From assembly GCA_003427395.1 (NCBI GenBank), contig BFEA01000904.1, positions 6,332 to 59,966 on the forward strand: a DNA stretch of 53,635 nucleotides, written 5' to 3'. Each line of letters begins with the position of its first letter. Within the stretch, counting starts at the first letter, position 1. Source of the stretch: Chara braunii (Eukaryota; Streptophyta; Charophyceae; Charales; Characeae). Both the position numbers and the translations under genes were made by a program. The notes under the pieces are model-generated. The model was not told the DNA's origin. It ran no database searches and worked only from the letters and a program-made list of their open reading frames with translations. Shown here piece after piece: positions 31,101-41,429 of the stretch.

Positions 31101-31489
31101 CATATTTCTCTAGAAAATTCACATGAACTTCAAGGATGAATTCCAAACGATTGCACATAAAAGACAACTCAACAAAAAACTTGGCTCACAAATTTTAAAA
31201 ATTTCTAACTGGCGAACCGAATTCCAATGTGCCTACTGAGGCGCGTGTAGTTCCTCCATAAATTTTACAAGAAAAGGAAGGAAACGTCCCAACCTGCTGG
31301 AATACAAAAACGCTTTGAAGTTAAAGGGCCCAAGTGGCCATTGGACCCACACATCTTTACCCGACACTCACAAAGACGGGAAGACGAAGGGTGGGGGGGA
31401 GGGGCACTTGGGAGTTCGTTTAGGTACGTAGGCTCGCACATCATGTACTAGATTAAATTTTTACCATATTAGGCCAGAGTACTAATGAG
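28126..31489. other. Unassigned 3.4 kb with no recognisable gene
   Basis: This is the longest stretch apart from 49166-52400 without a recognisable transposon or gene. Open frames are at most about 119 residues and have no motif. A short (AAATA)n run is at 30011-30030, and a purine-rich block at 30740-30930. It could hold unrecognised exons, but I see no convincing chain of frames with splice sites. Confidence 0.4.
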
Positions 31490-31590
31490 CTATGAAACCT
31501 CGCGTTCATTGAGCGCGGGTTTTCCATTCAGTTTTTGAACGGAATGCATGCGCGTTCAATGAACGCGACCAAACGCAGAGTTCAATTCCG
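31490..31590 (+). repeat. Palindromic transposon terminus (left end)
   Basis: CTATGAAACC (31490-31499), then the near-palindrome CGCGTTCATTGAGCGCG (31501-31517), then GTTCAA-type motifs and a second perfect CGCGTTCAATGAACGCG at about 31552-31568. Aligns with the reverse complement of 21604-21671. The element runs rightwards into a (TG)n tract and gap, so its other end is not seen. Confidence 0.6.
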
Positions 31591-31665
31591 TGGAACAAAA
31601 AACAAATGAAAACAAAAAATTCTCGGACACTGCGGGCAGGTCGCTCCTTACAGCATTCGGACACG

Positions 31666-31668
<3 letters not shown>

Positions 31669-31698
<30 letters not shown>
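31669..31698. repeat. (TG)n microsatellite before gap
   Basis: About 15 TG units running into the gap at 31699. Confidence 0.98.
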
Positions 31699-31918
31699 NN
31701 NNNNNNNNNNNNNNNNNNNNNNNNNNNNNNNNNNNNNNNNNNNNNNNNNNNNNNNNNNNNNNNNNNNNNNNNNNNNNNNNNNNNNNNNNNNNNNNNNNNN
31801 NNNNNNNNNNNNNNNNNNNNNNNNNNNNNNNNNNNNNNNNNNNNNNNNNNNNNNNNNNNNNNNNNNNNNNNNNNNNNNNNNNNNNNNNNNNNNNNNNNNN
31901 NNNNNNNNNNNNNNNNNN
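31699..31918. other. Assembly gap (220 N)
   Basis: Gap between a (TG)n and a (GA)n tract. The length is not reliable. Confidence 0.99.
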
Positions 31919-31994
<76 letters not shown>

Positions 31995-32030
31995 ACCAGA
32001 GAGAGAGAGAGAGAGAGAGAGAGTGAGAGA
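31919..32030. repeat. (GA)n microsatellite after gap
   Basis: About 50 GA units with interruptions at GCACCA (31993) and GTGA (32023). Confidence 0.98.
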
Positions 32031-32520
32031 GCACCATAGTGCAGCGTCACCACACCAGCTCCCGAATTCGATTGGGCATATTGAATGTCGGAGCTGTCAG
32101 AAGGTGGCTCTTGAGAGCACTCCCGAACTCACAACCTGCAAAGCTGCGTTTTCGGAAGAGCTCGTCCTGACCTTCTAGTTTCATCCCGGATCCAGGAATG
32201 GAGCTCAAAGGGACAAAAAGACTTCTGCTAGACTACTTTCCACTGAACATGTCCGGATGTGGCAACCGTCATTTTCAGGCTTCTAGAGCGGCCGGTTTGA
32301 GAGTGCAATGTGGTCAAAGGCACTCCAGAGCAGGATTTCACGCTCGGGAGCACCTCGAAAATTTTTCTAGAAGTCAGGAGTGGTGTGGCGAGGCCGGATA
32401 TCTTCAGGCCGTCGAATAAAAGAAAAGAAAAGGGAAGAAAAATCAGTGAAATTTCCATCCGTTTCACTCACTCTGTAGCTCATAGCCGCTCGCCGGGCAC
32501 AATGTGCTCATTGATGACGT
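32031..32520. other. Unassigned stretch
   Basis: Short frames only. Possibly the continuation of the element that starts at 31490. No gene recognised. Confidence 0.4.
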
Positions 32521-32531
32521 GGTGCAAGATT

Positions 32532-33169
32532 TTTTTCTTGGTTTTTCTTGTTTTACCTTCTTTTTCCTTTTTTTTGCCTAAAGTGGCTTTTTATTATAGG
32601 GGCCCAGTGGCCAAGGCTATGGAACAAATACAAAAATAGGGGACAGCCAGGTTGTCTTGCTCCACCCGCCGCAGGGCCGCCGGAGGTTTGAGCGCGGCCC
32701 CCACGAGAACGAAGTTTCGCACCCAAATCCACTTAACCCGACCGCTTTTGTTTTTGTTTTTTTTTTCTTGTTCCTCCTCTGTCCTTCTGTCTTCCTTGTC
32801 CTTTTTTCTTTCCTCTTCATTGAACTGACAGTCTCCTTGTTTTCAATAGGTAATTATGAATTATTTCAATTCATATTATGGTCCTCTTTGTTCTTTTTTT
32901 TCTTTTTTCTTTTCACTTATAGTCCTCTTTTCATCACTATGGCACCTGGGGCAAGGTCCCACTCGCAATGGATTAAGCTCCTGAATCTGGTTTTAAGCAG
33001 AGGTGCAGAAAAGCAATTCAATTTCCATTTTCTGCACCTTTTTCCCAAACATGTCGGTGTGGGCATTCAATCCAATCCTCTTTGCTAGTGGGAGCTCGCC
33101 CCTGGATTCGAACTTGGGTATGCGTTTAAGCAGGCCATGGGTGTACCAACTGAGCTAGGCTCGTTCGTG
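32532..33169 (-). mobile_element. tRNA-headed retroposon with 11-bp duplication
   Basis: On the minus strand the element starts CACGAACGAGCCTAGCTCAG, a tRNA-like head with an A box (TAGCTCAGTTGG) and a B box (AAGTTCGAATCC, about 33108-33119), and ends in an A-rich tail (T-rich on plus, 32532-32575). GGTGCAAGATT flanks it on both sides (32521-32531 and 33170-33180), a perfect target-site duplication. At 638 bp it is long for a SINE, and inner T-rich blocks (32750-32775, 32888-32915) suggest fused or nested units. Confidence 0.75.
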
Positions 33170-33242
33170 GGTGCAAGATTCTTTAAAAACGACCCTCCCT
33201 TGAATCTTCGTTTTTTTTTTTTTTTAACCCTCCCTTGGATCT

Positions 33243-33605
33243 GTGTTTTTTTTTTTTTTTTTTTTTGAAACTATACTCTTCTCTCAACTTTTTTCCTCAC
33301 ACTACCTACCTACCACTACTCCTACCATAGGCATACGGGGAAACCGTGTAGCATACCAGAGCCGTGTTTTTACGGCCCCTCGCGTAGCACCAGGGATAAA
33401 GCGGACCAATCCCCCGTGCCTCCCCTCAGGCCCCTCCCCTACGAACATAGCAGACTCTGCTTGATGCCGATCGGGGGATGCAGTGGTCTATCTCTTGGGT
33501 AGTGGGTGCCAAGTAAGCCCAGGAAGGCATGAGGCCAATGGGGATTGAACCCATGACCTCCTGAATGCCACTTGCGAGCCTTACCAACTGAGTCAGGCCG
33601 CTGGA
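33243..33605 (-). mobile_element. tRNA-derived SINE, copy 3, with 12-bp duplication
   Basis: Minus-strand copy of the family at 11227 and 11995. It has A box TGACTCAGTTGG, B box GGGTTCAATCCCC, the body AAGCAGAGTCTGCTATGTTC with GGGGAGGGGCCTGAGGGGAG, and CACGG...CTACACGGTTTCCCCGTA, then an A-rich tail (T run 33246-33268). TCCCTTGGATCT flanks it at 33231-33242 and 33606-33617. More diverged in the body than copies 1 and 2, but its duplication is perfect. Confidence 0.88.
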
Positions 33606-33654
33606 TCCCTTGGATCTTTCTTCTTCCTTTACTATTTTGTACTATTTTGTTTTT

Positions 33655-33735
33655 TTTTCACAAATGATAGGACTCGAACTAGGAACTGCTTGATAAAAGT
33701 GCCGTCCTTGCACTGCGCAACAGTCTTAAGTGTAT
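33655..33735 (-). repeat. tRNA-like sequence with A tail
   Basis: The minus strand reads TTGCGCAGTGCAAGG (A-box-like) and TAGTTCGAGTCCTATC (good B box), then a short A run (T run on plus, 33650-33658). It is probably a retroposed tRNA-related sequence. The anticodon arm is poor. Confidence 0.5.
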
Positions 33736-33985
33736 TTAGATGAACCTGCCGTCCAGAATCATGTCCAGAATCATTCTATTGGATCAGTCCGAATGTACAT
33801 ATCGGTCATGTAGTCCAGATACACGTATAATGTTTCTGTATTGGAGCGACGCTCAATACTTTGGAACGTAGTTCCTGTTCGTGCTGGTTCCGGATCTAGG
33901 AGTCTGCAGTTGACTGTTCGCGATTTTCTTGTTTTTTTTTTTTTTTTTTTTTTTCCTGTTTTTTTTTTTTCACTGTTCGGATTTG

Positions 33986-34370
33986 TTTTTTTTTTTTTTT
34001 TTTTCAATTAATAAAATGGCGACGGCCTTGTGAGCTGACTGGGTCCCCCTTCAGCCAGGCAATTCAGAAATATCTGGTTTTATTCATCTAGAAACCATCA
34101 TGGGTTCGAACTCGGGTCTGTGTTTCAACAGTTCAATGGTGTACCCACTGAGCAAGGCTCTTGGGTCACTGTTTTTTTTTTTTTTTTTTTTTTGCAAAAA
34201 GGGCGACGGTCTTGAGATATTATCATTGAGCTGACCGACCCCGAGCAATTTATTAGTAGTTGGTTTCAATTGTCAGGTTTCCATCATCTGGATTCGAACA
34301 CAGCACCTGGTCTGTATTTCAACAGTTCAGGGGTGTGGTCCCCACTGAGCTAGGCTCTTGGGTGCTTGGG
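33986..34370 (-). mobile_element. SINE 5, minus strand, interrupted by SINE 6
   Basis: The minus-strand head is at about 34080-34170 (AGAGCCTTGCTCAGTGGG A box, GAGTTCGAACCC B box). It has a short body and a poly(A) seen as T at 33986-34003. TCACTGTTCGGATTTG flanks it at 33970-33985 and 34371-34386 (perfect 16 bp). The right copy has been pushed away from the SINE 5 head by SINE 6 (34174-34364), which inserted at its 5' junction. Confidence 0.85.
34174..34364 (-). mobile_element. SINE 6, minus strand, nested at the edge of SINE 5
   Basis: The head begins CACCCAAGAGCCTAGCTCAG, with B box GTGTTCGAATCC, the end AAGACCGTCGCCCTTTTTGC and a poly(A) (T run 34171-34193). CTTGGGTCACTGTT flanks it at 34160-34173 and 34365-34378, a perfect 14-bp duplication. 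Closely related to SINE 5 in head and in the CCGTCGCC end, so both belong to one active family. Confidence 0.87.
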
Positions 34371-34386
34371 TCACTGTTCGGATTTG

Positions 34387-34899
34387 AACGGAGAGCCTTT
34401 ACAGCCAGGCTCGCTGTTCCCGACCCTAAAGGGTCTGGCTCCACCACTCAGCACTATGCACGCACCTGGACGGCTACATCTACCCGATACATACGGTTGA
34501 CAGCAAAGTTTCCTGTTCGGGCAAAGTACAGTCCAGCCTGGATCAGCAGCTATACGTGGCGGCCGTTTTTATCATTTTTTAATCATTTTTATGCTTGCCA
34601 ACTAGGCGGTCAGCTGATCTCTACAGTGGAGAGGTGGAGGCCCTGGAGGGTGCTAACGCAAAAGGAAAGAGAAAAAATCGCGAAAGGAGAACCCTTCCTA
34701 TTGGCCGGAGGAAGGGTCCCCAGGAACAGTGCGCGGCTCTAAGTGAGCTATTGGAGCAGATGTTGTAAGGACTTAAAGAAAAAAAAAAGAAAAAAAAACA
34801 CGGTATAGACGAAGGGCGGGCGGATATTTTCCAATTCCTATTTTCGTCTGCGTGCCTCGCCTCACCACTCTCGAAATGTGAAAAAGACAAAAATGGAGG
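34387..34899. other. Unassigned stretch before LINE E
   Basis: Contains the continuation of the SINE target and GC-mixed sequence. A short A-rich tract is at 34779-34800. No gene recognised. Confidence 0.4.
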
Positions 34900-34937
34900 A
34901 GAAGGTGGTGTCCCTGCAAAAAAGAGTGGCTTCCACG

Positions 34938-36083
34938 GTGGTACTCCACTCCTCTTCGTCCTACACTTGGAAATAATGCTGGATAATATAAGACACAATA
35001 ATCAAATCACCGGCCTGGAACTACATAATAACTATCAATGGAAAGGTGGGGCCCTGGCGGATGACCTAACAATCACATGTATGAATGAAAGAGCCTCTCT
35101 GCTGAATGTCCGGAATATCCTGAATGACTATTCCATACTATCTGAGGCCTCTATAAATCTGAGCAAGTCTGTGTATTTCCTGCCTGCGCAATTTCAACTT
35201 CAAGTGGAATGGGGAATGAGACGCATACCTGTGGAGACCTCGGACCGCTACTTGGGGATTCAAGTCTCTCTCTCAGACAATTCGGATCTACAGGATCAAC
35301 TTCTAGTAGAGAGAGTTTGTCAAAGAATTGATAGATGGGACTACATGAGGCATCCGTGCCATGGTCCTCACATCCTCGGCCTTCTCCATCTTGTGGTATC
35401 CGCTCCAAGTTCATCGATTGGGAGACCGTGCATACAAGAGGATAAGGACCAGAGCCTCCAAGTTCCTCTGGAAACCAGAAGCAACAGAGGAAGAGGGTTG
35501 CCTATCCAAGGTAGCCTGGGAATCGGTGGCATTTCCCAGGGAAGAAGGAGGTTTTGGGATACTAGACCCGAAATGGCAGAACATTGCACTTTTGGCAAAG
35601 TGGCCAATCAAAGAAGTTATAGCAGATAATAAACATGCTTGGATCTGGCTGGCAGAGTATATACTCAGCGAAGAATGGAACTTGACAAACCCTGCAGATG
35701 TCTGGACATGTCTGTTTATGAAGTCATATAGCCAGAAGCGTCCTAGATCAAAGTTCTGGAGAGATATCTTGCATGCCTGGTCTAGGGTCCTGCCTGAAAA
35801 CCTGGTTCAGCCCGAATCTATAGAGGAAATCCTCGTACAGCCCATATTTGAAAATGGCCCGCTATGCGGACCGGAAGGGCTCCCCTTCTCGGCGCGGGAC
35901 CCCCCAGGCTGTTTTGGGAAAGCATGGGTGGAACGTGGCATAGTTCGCATTCTGGACCTCTGGGACACAGAACTCAGAGACTGGAAATCAGAGGCAACCA
36001 TTCGAACCCAGCTCCGGTATCTGCGAAATGTTGAGGAAAACCTAGCTCTAATTCAGAATGCGCTTCCAACTGGAACCAACTAA
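34938..36083 (+). pseudogene. LINE E RT C-terminal part and post-RT region
   Basis: First frame (to 35629): LLFVLHLEIMLDNIR, then ALADDLTITCMNE (motif C with the two aspartates, LADD instead of FADD), then INLSKSVYFL and YLGIQVSLSD (motif E region). A frameshift near 35360-35420 moves to the frame ending at 36083: ASKFLWKPEATEEEG, LSKVAWESVAFP, then KFWRDILHAWSRVLPENLVQ, PIFENGPLCGPEGLPFS, CFGKAWVERGIVRILDLWDT. The last segment is the post-RT region, matching LINE G and the inverted part of LINE F. Confidence 0.87.
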
Positions 36084-36220
36084 TCTACGAACAGAGGATG
36101 AGCATGCGCTGGCTTAAGGAGGTAGACATATATCAATGACAACGGCAGCAAACCACCTTACAACAGCAAGTCCAAGGCCAGAAACCGCAGCTACAACAGC
36201 AATTACAGAAAAATTGGAAT

Positions 36221-37246
36221 TTGATTGGGCCGGAATCCGATGGAGGCTATCAGGTGGAGGTTTGGTCAGAAACAGTAACTACTTCCTTCACTAGACTACT
36301 GTGCTTCAAGGAAAGGAAAATCGTAGCTTCAGTGGAAAATACTGTCCAGATAATTACTGAAGTCTCAGCCAAAAGGGACGATGTTGGAAAATCTGTACAG
36401 AATGTGTCGGAAGGCCTCCCGGAAGTCAGGCTAGTAGCCAGAGGAAAAGCCTTACTAGATATGGTCGTTAATCCCTGTGCTGTCGGCTGGACTGACCGAA
36501 AGACGGGCAAGCACATAGGACTCAGTGGTTACACGGCCAAGAAAGGAGTGGATATTCTCAGACAGAAGAGCAAGAAGAAACCGGTCGATGTTATATTGAA
36601 TAGAAGGAAGGAGCAATCCTTACCTGAGATATCCAGGAAAGACCTACAGACCAACTGGAAACAGCTAAAGACACTACCATCACAGAAGCAGGCTAGCATA
36701 TTAGTCCTGCACACACTGCTGGTTACAGCCTCAGCAATGTGGCTGCACCGAAGGGGAATGGAGATCGCCACCACTTGCACTCGATGCAATTGGACATGGG
36801 AGACCACAGAACACTTGTGGTTGACCTGCCCGCTCTCACGTAGAGTATGGACCTGGTGGGAACACCGTTGGAAACAGATTACGAAGGACATCTTTCCATG
36901 GAACGATAGCTGGATCATGCAAGGAATCCTACCAGGAGGAATGCCTGCATCACTGGGGTGGGGGTACGTGGCACAGGTAGTGAGAGGTATTATTTTTGGA
37001 GTCATCTGGACTGATCGCAATGATCAGGTCTTCAGAAACTCCCACCTGTCGCTGAAGTCCATTATTAACAAGGTTAAGGCAGAGATTAGGCACACGATAA
37101 TTGCGGACTGGAGGAAACGGACGCAAAAGAATACAGTAGACAGGCCAGTGAAATGGTTCTCCAGAACTTGGGGTTGGAATGCACAGCTAGTCACCCTCAA
37201 CTCAGGCGGCGGGCTTCTTTTTCCTCAGTGGCTACTGAGCGACTGA
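36221..37246 (+). pseudogene. LINE E ORF2 C-terminal part with zinc-binding domain
   Basis: A 341-residue open stretch: IGPESDGGYQVEVWSE leads the middle domain, followed by a Lys-rich segment, then RKDLQTNWKQLKTLPSQKQA, and the zinc-binding domain CTRCNWTWETTEHLWLTCP (CX2CX8HX4C) with VWTWWEHRW. After it come GIIFGVIWTDRNDQVF and WFSRTWGWNAQL. It joins the preceding frame through a Gln-rich stretch with one stop and a frameshift. The X8 spacing differs from X14 in LINEs B, C and G. Confidence 0.85.
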
Positions 37247-37713
37247 GCGACAGAAGTGACACATGGGAGGCCCTGTGCATTTCTCCCGCACTCGGGCAAC
37301 AGGTGGAATACCGATATCGGACAGGAGGGCAGCCTGAGGCTGTGACCATATTTGTTCCCTCGCAACCAAGAAAGCACTCAGAGCAGTAGCACCATGGTTC
37401 ACAAGGGACGCTGGACCCGGTTTCCAGCTAGATAGAAGTTAGAGCTAGACAGGAGGTATGAATTTCTTCACCTTTGTTACTGTTTGCTACTTATTTGTCC
37501 AGTTGTCTCCTTTTTGTTGCCTATTCAGTTTGCAGATTAGGGACGCTGGACCCGGTTTCCAGCACAGGTCAGCTGAGAACTGGCCCCTGGTTTCCTTCTT
37601 CTCTCTCTCCGGGTTGAAATGTGGAGGGATTCCCGGCCTCCTTTTCGATGATTATAATGAAATCTGCGTCTCTGTTAAAAAAAAAAAAAAAAAAAAAAAA
37701 AAGGACACCGTGT

Positions 37714-38450
37714 CTTTTTTTTTTTTTTTCCAAACAAAATGTACTTTCCTTGTAAACAGTTCGAGGCCGGGGGCCTCACAAGGGGTACTGACAGCATCAG
37801 CCAGCTTAGCTTACAGGCTTGGGCCTGCGGAAAGTCTCTAACTGCGACCTCCCAGAATCCCCACCATGTCCTCATGACATACCACTTGCCAATGCTGAGT
37901 GGCTATCTGAGCCGGGGACTTCATGGCTTTGGCAGCGAGCTGGTATCTGCGCGCAGTGGAGTACTCTAGCAGCTTCACGAGAGGGGTTTCGGTGATTCCA
38001 GATGACCAGCTCCAGGCCTGTGGGTCTATGGATAGCCGCCTAAGTGGAACCCGACCTACCCAAGTCTGGGTGGGTACCTTTGAACTTTTGCTGCATCTTT
38101 CAATTACCCTCACCTGTGGCGGGTTGTCCCAGGTACTGGTGGTTGTCTCCTCCACCAGGGTCAGGGAGTTTGAGTAATCTACACATCTCCACCGCTCCAC
38201 CTTTCTGAAGCCGCTGGGGAGGATGTCCAGTACCTTCCATACTGTCTTCTTCCTCTGTACCAGATTTGTACCAGGTACCGGTCGGGTCTACTCCCTCGGG
38301 GCCAAGCAGCTCCAACCAATTCTGTGGAATGGCTGCTATGATCTGTTGCCAATGCTGTTCCACTTGTTGCTGTGACGAACCGATTTCTGTTCCGCACGAT
38401 CTTCTGCGCGATAACAATGAAGGGGTCCTAAGCAGGGAAGGATGGGCCAA
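37714..38450 (-). pseudogene. LINE fragment, minus strand, tail to tail with LINE E
   Basis: Two minus-strand frames (38450-38100, 38200-37838): HWQQIIAAIPQNWLELLGPE, GVDPTGTWYKSGTEEEDS, then VERWRCVDYSNSLTLVEETT and RVIERCSKSSKVPTQTWVG with LSIDPQAWSW. These match the post-RT middle domain of the LINEs (compare GEIH...VHRVRVIQEKGQRIAFQPDK in LINE C). A T run at 37715-37729 could be its poly(A), 12 bp from the poly(A) of LINE E. It lacks the zinc domain and tail, so either it was internally polyadenylated or the region is rearranged. Confidence 0.65.
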
Positions 38451-40830
38451 TTACGGGAGATCGGGATTGAAGGGAAATTGCATCAGTATCCTCGCTTCTT
38501 CGTTTTTTTGCGTCGTCTCTTTTCATATGGTTGGGTTCAGGCCCAGGGAAGTCCCGGGGATGATTGATGGGCGATGCGCCGCCGCGAGCGCGCGAATAAT
38601 TCTGGTTGACAACATTCCTTTTCGTTTTCTGTTGTTGGAGTTTAGGCGCGAAGACCGCGCGGGAACTTTTGCTTCGTTCTTTTATAATTTTCATTTTGAA
38701 TCTTGTCGAGCTCCAAAGGATCTCGGAATTTTGGACTTTCTTTGCGGAAATTGTGCTTCTCGTTTTCTGCATTAGATAGGAATTTAGGAATTTTGCAATT
38801 AGGATTTTCCTTTGCCGCGCAACACTTTTTGCCTACGCGCTTCATTTTGCGGCTGCAACGGAGCTCTGATTAGTCGGCGCCCTTAATCGTGTGTGTAACT
38901 GTAATTTTTGGCGGGCGCCATTGTAACTGTATCCTTCTTCTTGAACTTCGACTTTCCCGCTCTCGCTTTTTCTCTTGCTGTGCCTAGCAAGCCCACGGAC
39001 TGCATGCTCGGATCGATGCATGGAGAAAGGCTACGTCCCCCACGCCATGATCTGGCCATGCAGAACGCAGGCGCTCCCTCTCCTAATCTCCCTTCCAAGT
39101 CCTTGCAATTCCGTGTTCTTCGCGCATGCATGCACGCTATAAATTCCGGCTGCGCGATTAGATAGCCCTCTTAACCAGCCGTTGGAAGCTCGGGGTAGCG
39201 CGATCAGTGAGGGTCGGCTCACGAGCGAAGTAAGAGGTGAGTTAAAGTGGGAGTCGGGCGACCCGACGAGCTGGTGCCAAACACGCGGGGTTGACGGGGG
39301 CCACGACGGACTGTGGGCGCGGACGAACCTGATGGGTGCGGGAGGACTAAGCGGGGTGATGACTTCGTGGGTTGATGCGCGACGACGGACTGTCCGCATC
39401 GGAGAGAAGGTTGATGGACGTGGATTTGCATTTTTCTTTGTCTTTTCTCCCTCTTCACTTTTGTGTATAAATTTTGATCTCGGCTCAGGGCGATTCGCCC
39501 GTTTTCTTTTGTTTTCGGAATCTCGACTTGGCCCACACTCGTTGTGTGATTGATCTTGATCTCGTTTGTGTGTGTTATGTTGAATGAATGGATGAATGAA
39601 TGTCATGTCTGATTGTTTTTCTTTTGTCTGGTCTTTGCCTTTTCTTGCCATGAGCATAGTAGGAACTTTTGCGTGGTCGTCATTTATTGCTTCCACTGTT
39701 GTTGTCCTATTTTTGAGCCCTTGTTGTTGATGCCTGGTAGCACCTAGCATAATTAGGAGCAATTGCGTACGGAATCCCGAAATGATTAGATGATTGGGTA
39801 GTTGTTGGATTGAAGACTAGCGAACGCCTTGCGGGAATGCGCGTAAGCACGGTCTGATCTGTGCAGCTTACTCGTATCCACGCGCACCGATTCGTAACCA
39901 CCAACGAACTTAACTGCCCCGGGATTCTCTTCTGGTTGTATGAATGGATGTTGCACTGTGCGGAAATGTTGGAACGATGGATGGATGATTGAATGTATTC
40001 GACGACCGTTTTGCATCCGCAACGTAGCAACCATCCCGCCTGAGCACGTGTAAGCGCGGTCCCATTTGTGCGGCCTACACGTACAGTAACTCACACGCGG
40101 TGATCGCAATCATCACATATCAAGACATGCGCGAAATTTCTGAACGACGGGCCCGGACTTTCTCCAGCCGGGTAAACACGCACTAAGGAATTACGCGGCC
40201 TCACAATGACAAGATGACATACTCGAGGGACTCAGACTCGTCGTGGGATCCGGAGTATTTCAACCCTTGGGTGAGCGAGTGTCTCAAACGAAGACGCCCA
40301 TAATTCCCCTGCCTAACCGAGAATCGATTGTGCCCTAGGGAGTTTCACTGTGCTACGACCAGCGATCCGAGGTGTCCCGATTTTCCCACTTCGGATAACT
40401 CGCACTACTTCATATCCCCTGACTTCGTCGTTATCGCTACCAACTTACCTCCCTTCCGCCTCCTTCTCCCGTATCACCAACTCACAGTTGTCCCGTGGAA
40501 TTCCATCGCCGAGTACTGGCTCCACACGCCCTGCGGAAATTGTCGGCAACGTGGCAACCGACGAGCCCCTGAAAACAGGAGGCCTAACCCGAACGCGCGA
40601 CGACAGACGCCACGTGGCTTCCCCCAAAGGCCCGACCCATCGGAATCACAACCATTCCAGGCAAACCTCTCCCCGAACTGCCGCCCCCAAAACAGACGAA
40701 TCGGACGGCCTTGAATGCACTGCGCATGCCATCTGCCTTATGTTGCACGACATAGAACGCCCGCAGACCGGAAGTAACTCGCCCTAAGCCTCATTGCACC
40801 CGTGCCCCTAAAACCCTGCCACATGAGATC
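38451..40830. other. Unassigned 2.4 kb
   Basis: No gene recognised. It contains a CTATAAATT sequence at 39138-39146 and TGAATGAATGGATGAATGAA repeats near 39580-39600 with a related run at 39940-39990. The segments GCGTAAGCACGGTCTGATCT and GTGTAAGCGCGGTCCCATTT (39841 and 40048) are a diverged repeat with TGTGCRGCYTAC following each. Open frames of up to 243 residues on the minus strand have no motif. Confidence 0.4.
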
Positions 40831-41256
40831 TCAGTTCTGACCTGGGACTCCACCCCCACTTTCCCAAAAATCCTTGGCACACCCCTTGTCGCACTTCCTG
40901 GCCCATATCCTACTCCGATCAGGAAGTCGCGCCGGGCGTGAGGTTTGGGCGTTACATTGCAGCCCTCTCAAGGTGAGCTTCACCTCCCCTAGCGGTTTCC
41001 AGCTTCCCAACACGGGGCACCAGATGTCCTCCAATCTCACTACTCCTCTTGTTACCCAGGCTTGGCCAAAGGATCTTGCTGAACCGTCTGCAGCGAGCGA
41101 AACACCGGACTGGTCCAGGATCGCAGGGTTCTCGAAAAGCAGCTGGCATAGTACCTCCTCCTTCGTGTTGGGTATGTGCGGCGTATCGGCAGATAACTTC
41201 TTCCATGCTTTCCGGACTGGGTCCCAGAATGCTGACTTTAGGCGTTTTGGGATCAA
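40831..41256 (-). pseudogene. LINE F post-RT segment (inverted)
   Basis: The minus-strand frame reads PKRLKSAFWDPVRKAWKKLS, then LFENPAILDQSGVSLAADGS, ARSFGQAWVTRGVVRLEDIW and GLQCN. LINE E has KFWRDILHAWSRVL, PIFENGPLCGPEGLPFS, CFGKAWVERGIVRILDLW in the same order on the plus strand, so this piece is inverted relative to the rest of LINE F. Confidence 0.82.
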
Positions 41257-41429
41257 GGCAACAAATAAATTGAAGGCACTCCCCCTGCATTGGGGATGGA
41301 AAGTTTTAGAACCGTTCAGAAAAGTCTCTCTACTGGGCTACTCCCCTTCAGTGGGGTACCTTACTCAGGCCAAGCCTTGGTCGATCCCTCTCGGAGTTAA
41401 AAACCGCTGACAGATGGAGCCCTCCAAGG

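Larger units (their letters stand above)
34900..37702 (+). mobile_element. LINE E, 5'-truncated, second lineage
   Basis: Begins within RT near motif B (GGTPLLFVLHLEIM, about 34938-34979) and continues through RT motif C, the post-RT region, a zinc-binding domain with the shorter CX2CX8HX4C spacing, stem-loop tails at 37405-37428 and 37540-37563, and a poly(A) at about 37678-37702. Coding sequence is clearly diverged from LINEs B, C and G, while LINE F is close. 5' truncation with an intact 3' end is typical of LINE insertion. No flanking duplication could be recognised. Confidence 0.87.

Noticed and set aside
39031-39762. 243-residue minus frame with CTATAAATT nearby on plus
   Set aside because: No domain, and the TATA-like site is on the other strand and inside the frame; a promoter call would be guesswork.
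40328-40787. 128 and 145-residue overlapping frames
   Set aside because: Both frames on the same strand are open over the same DNA, with Pro/Arg/Ser/Thr-biased composition and no motif; I could not support either.
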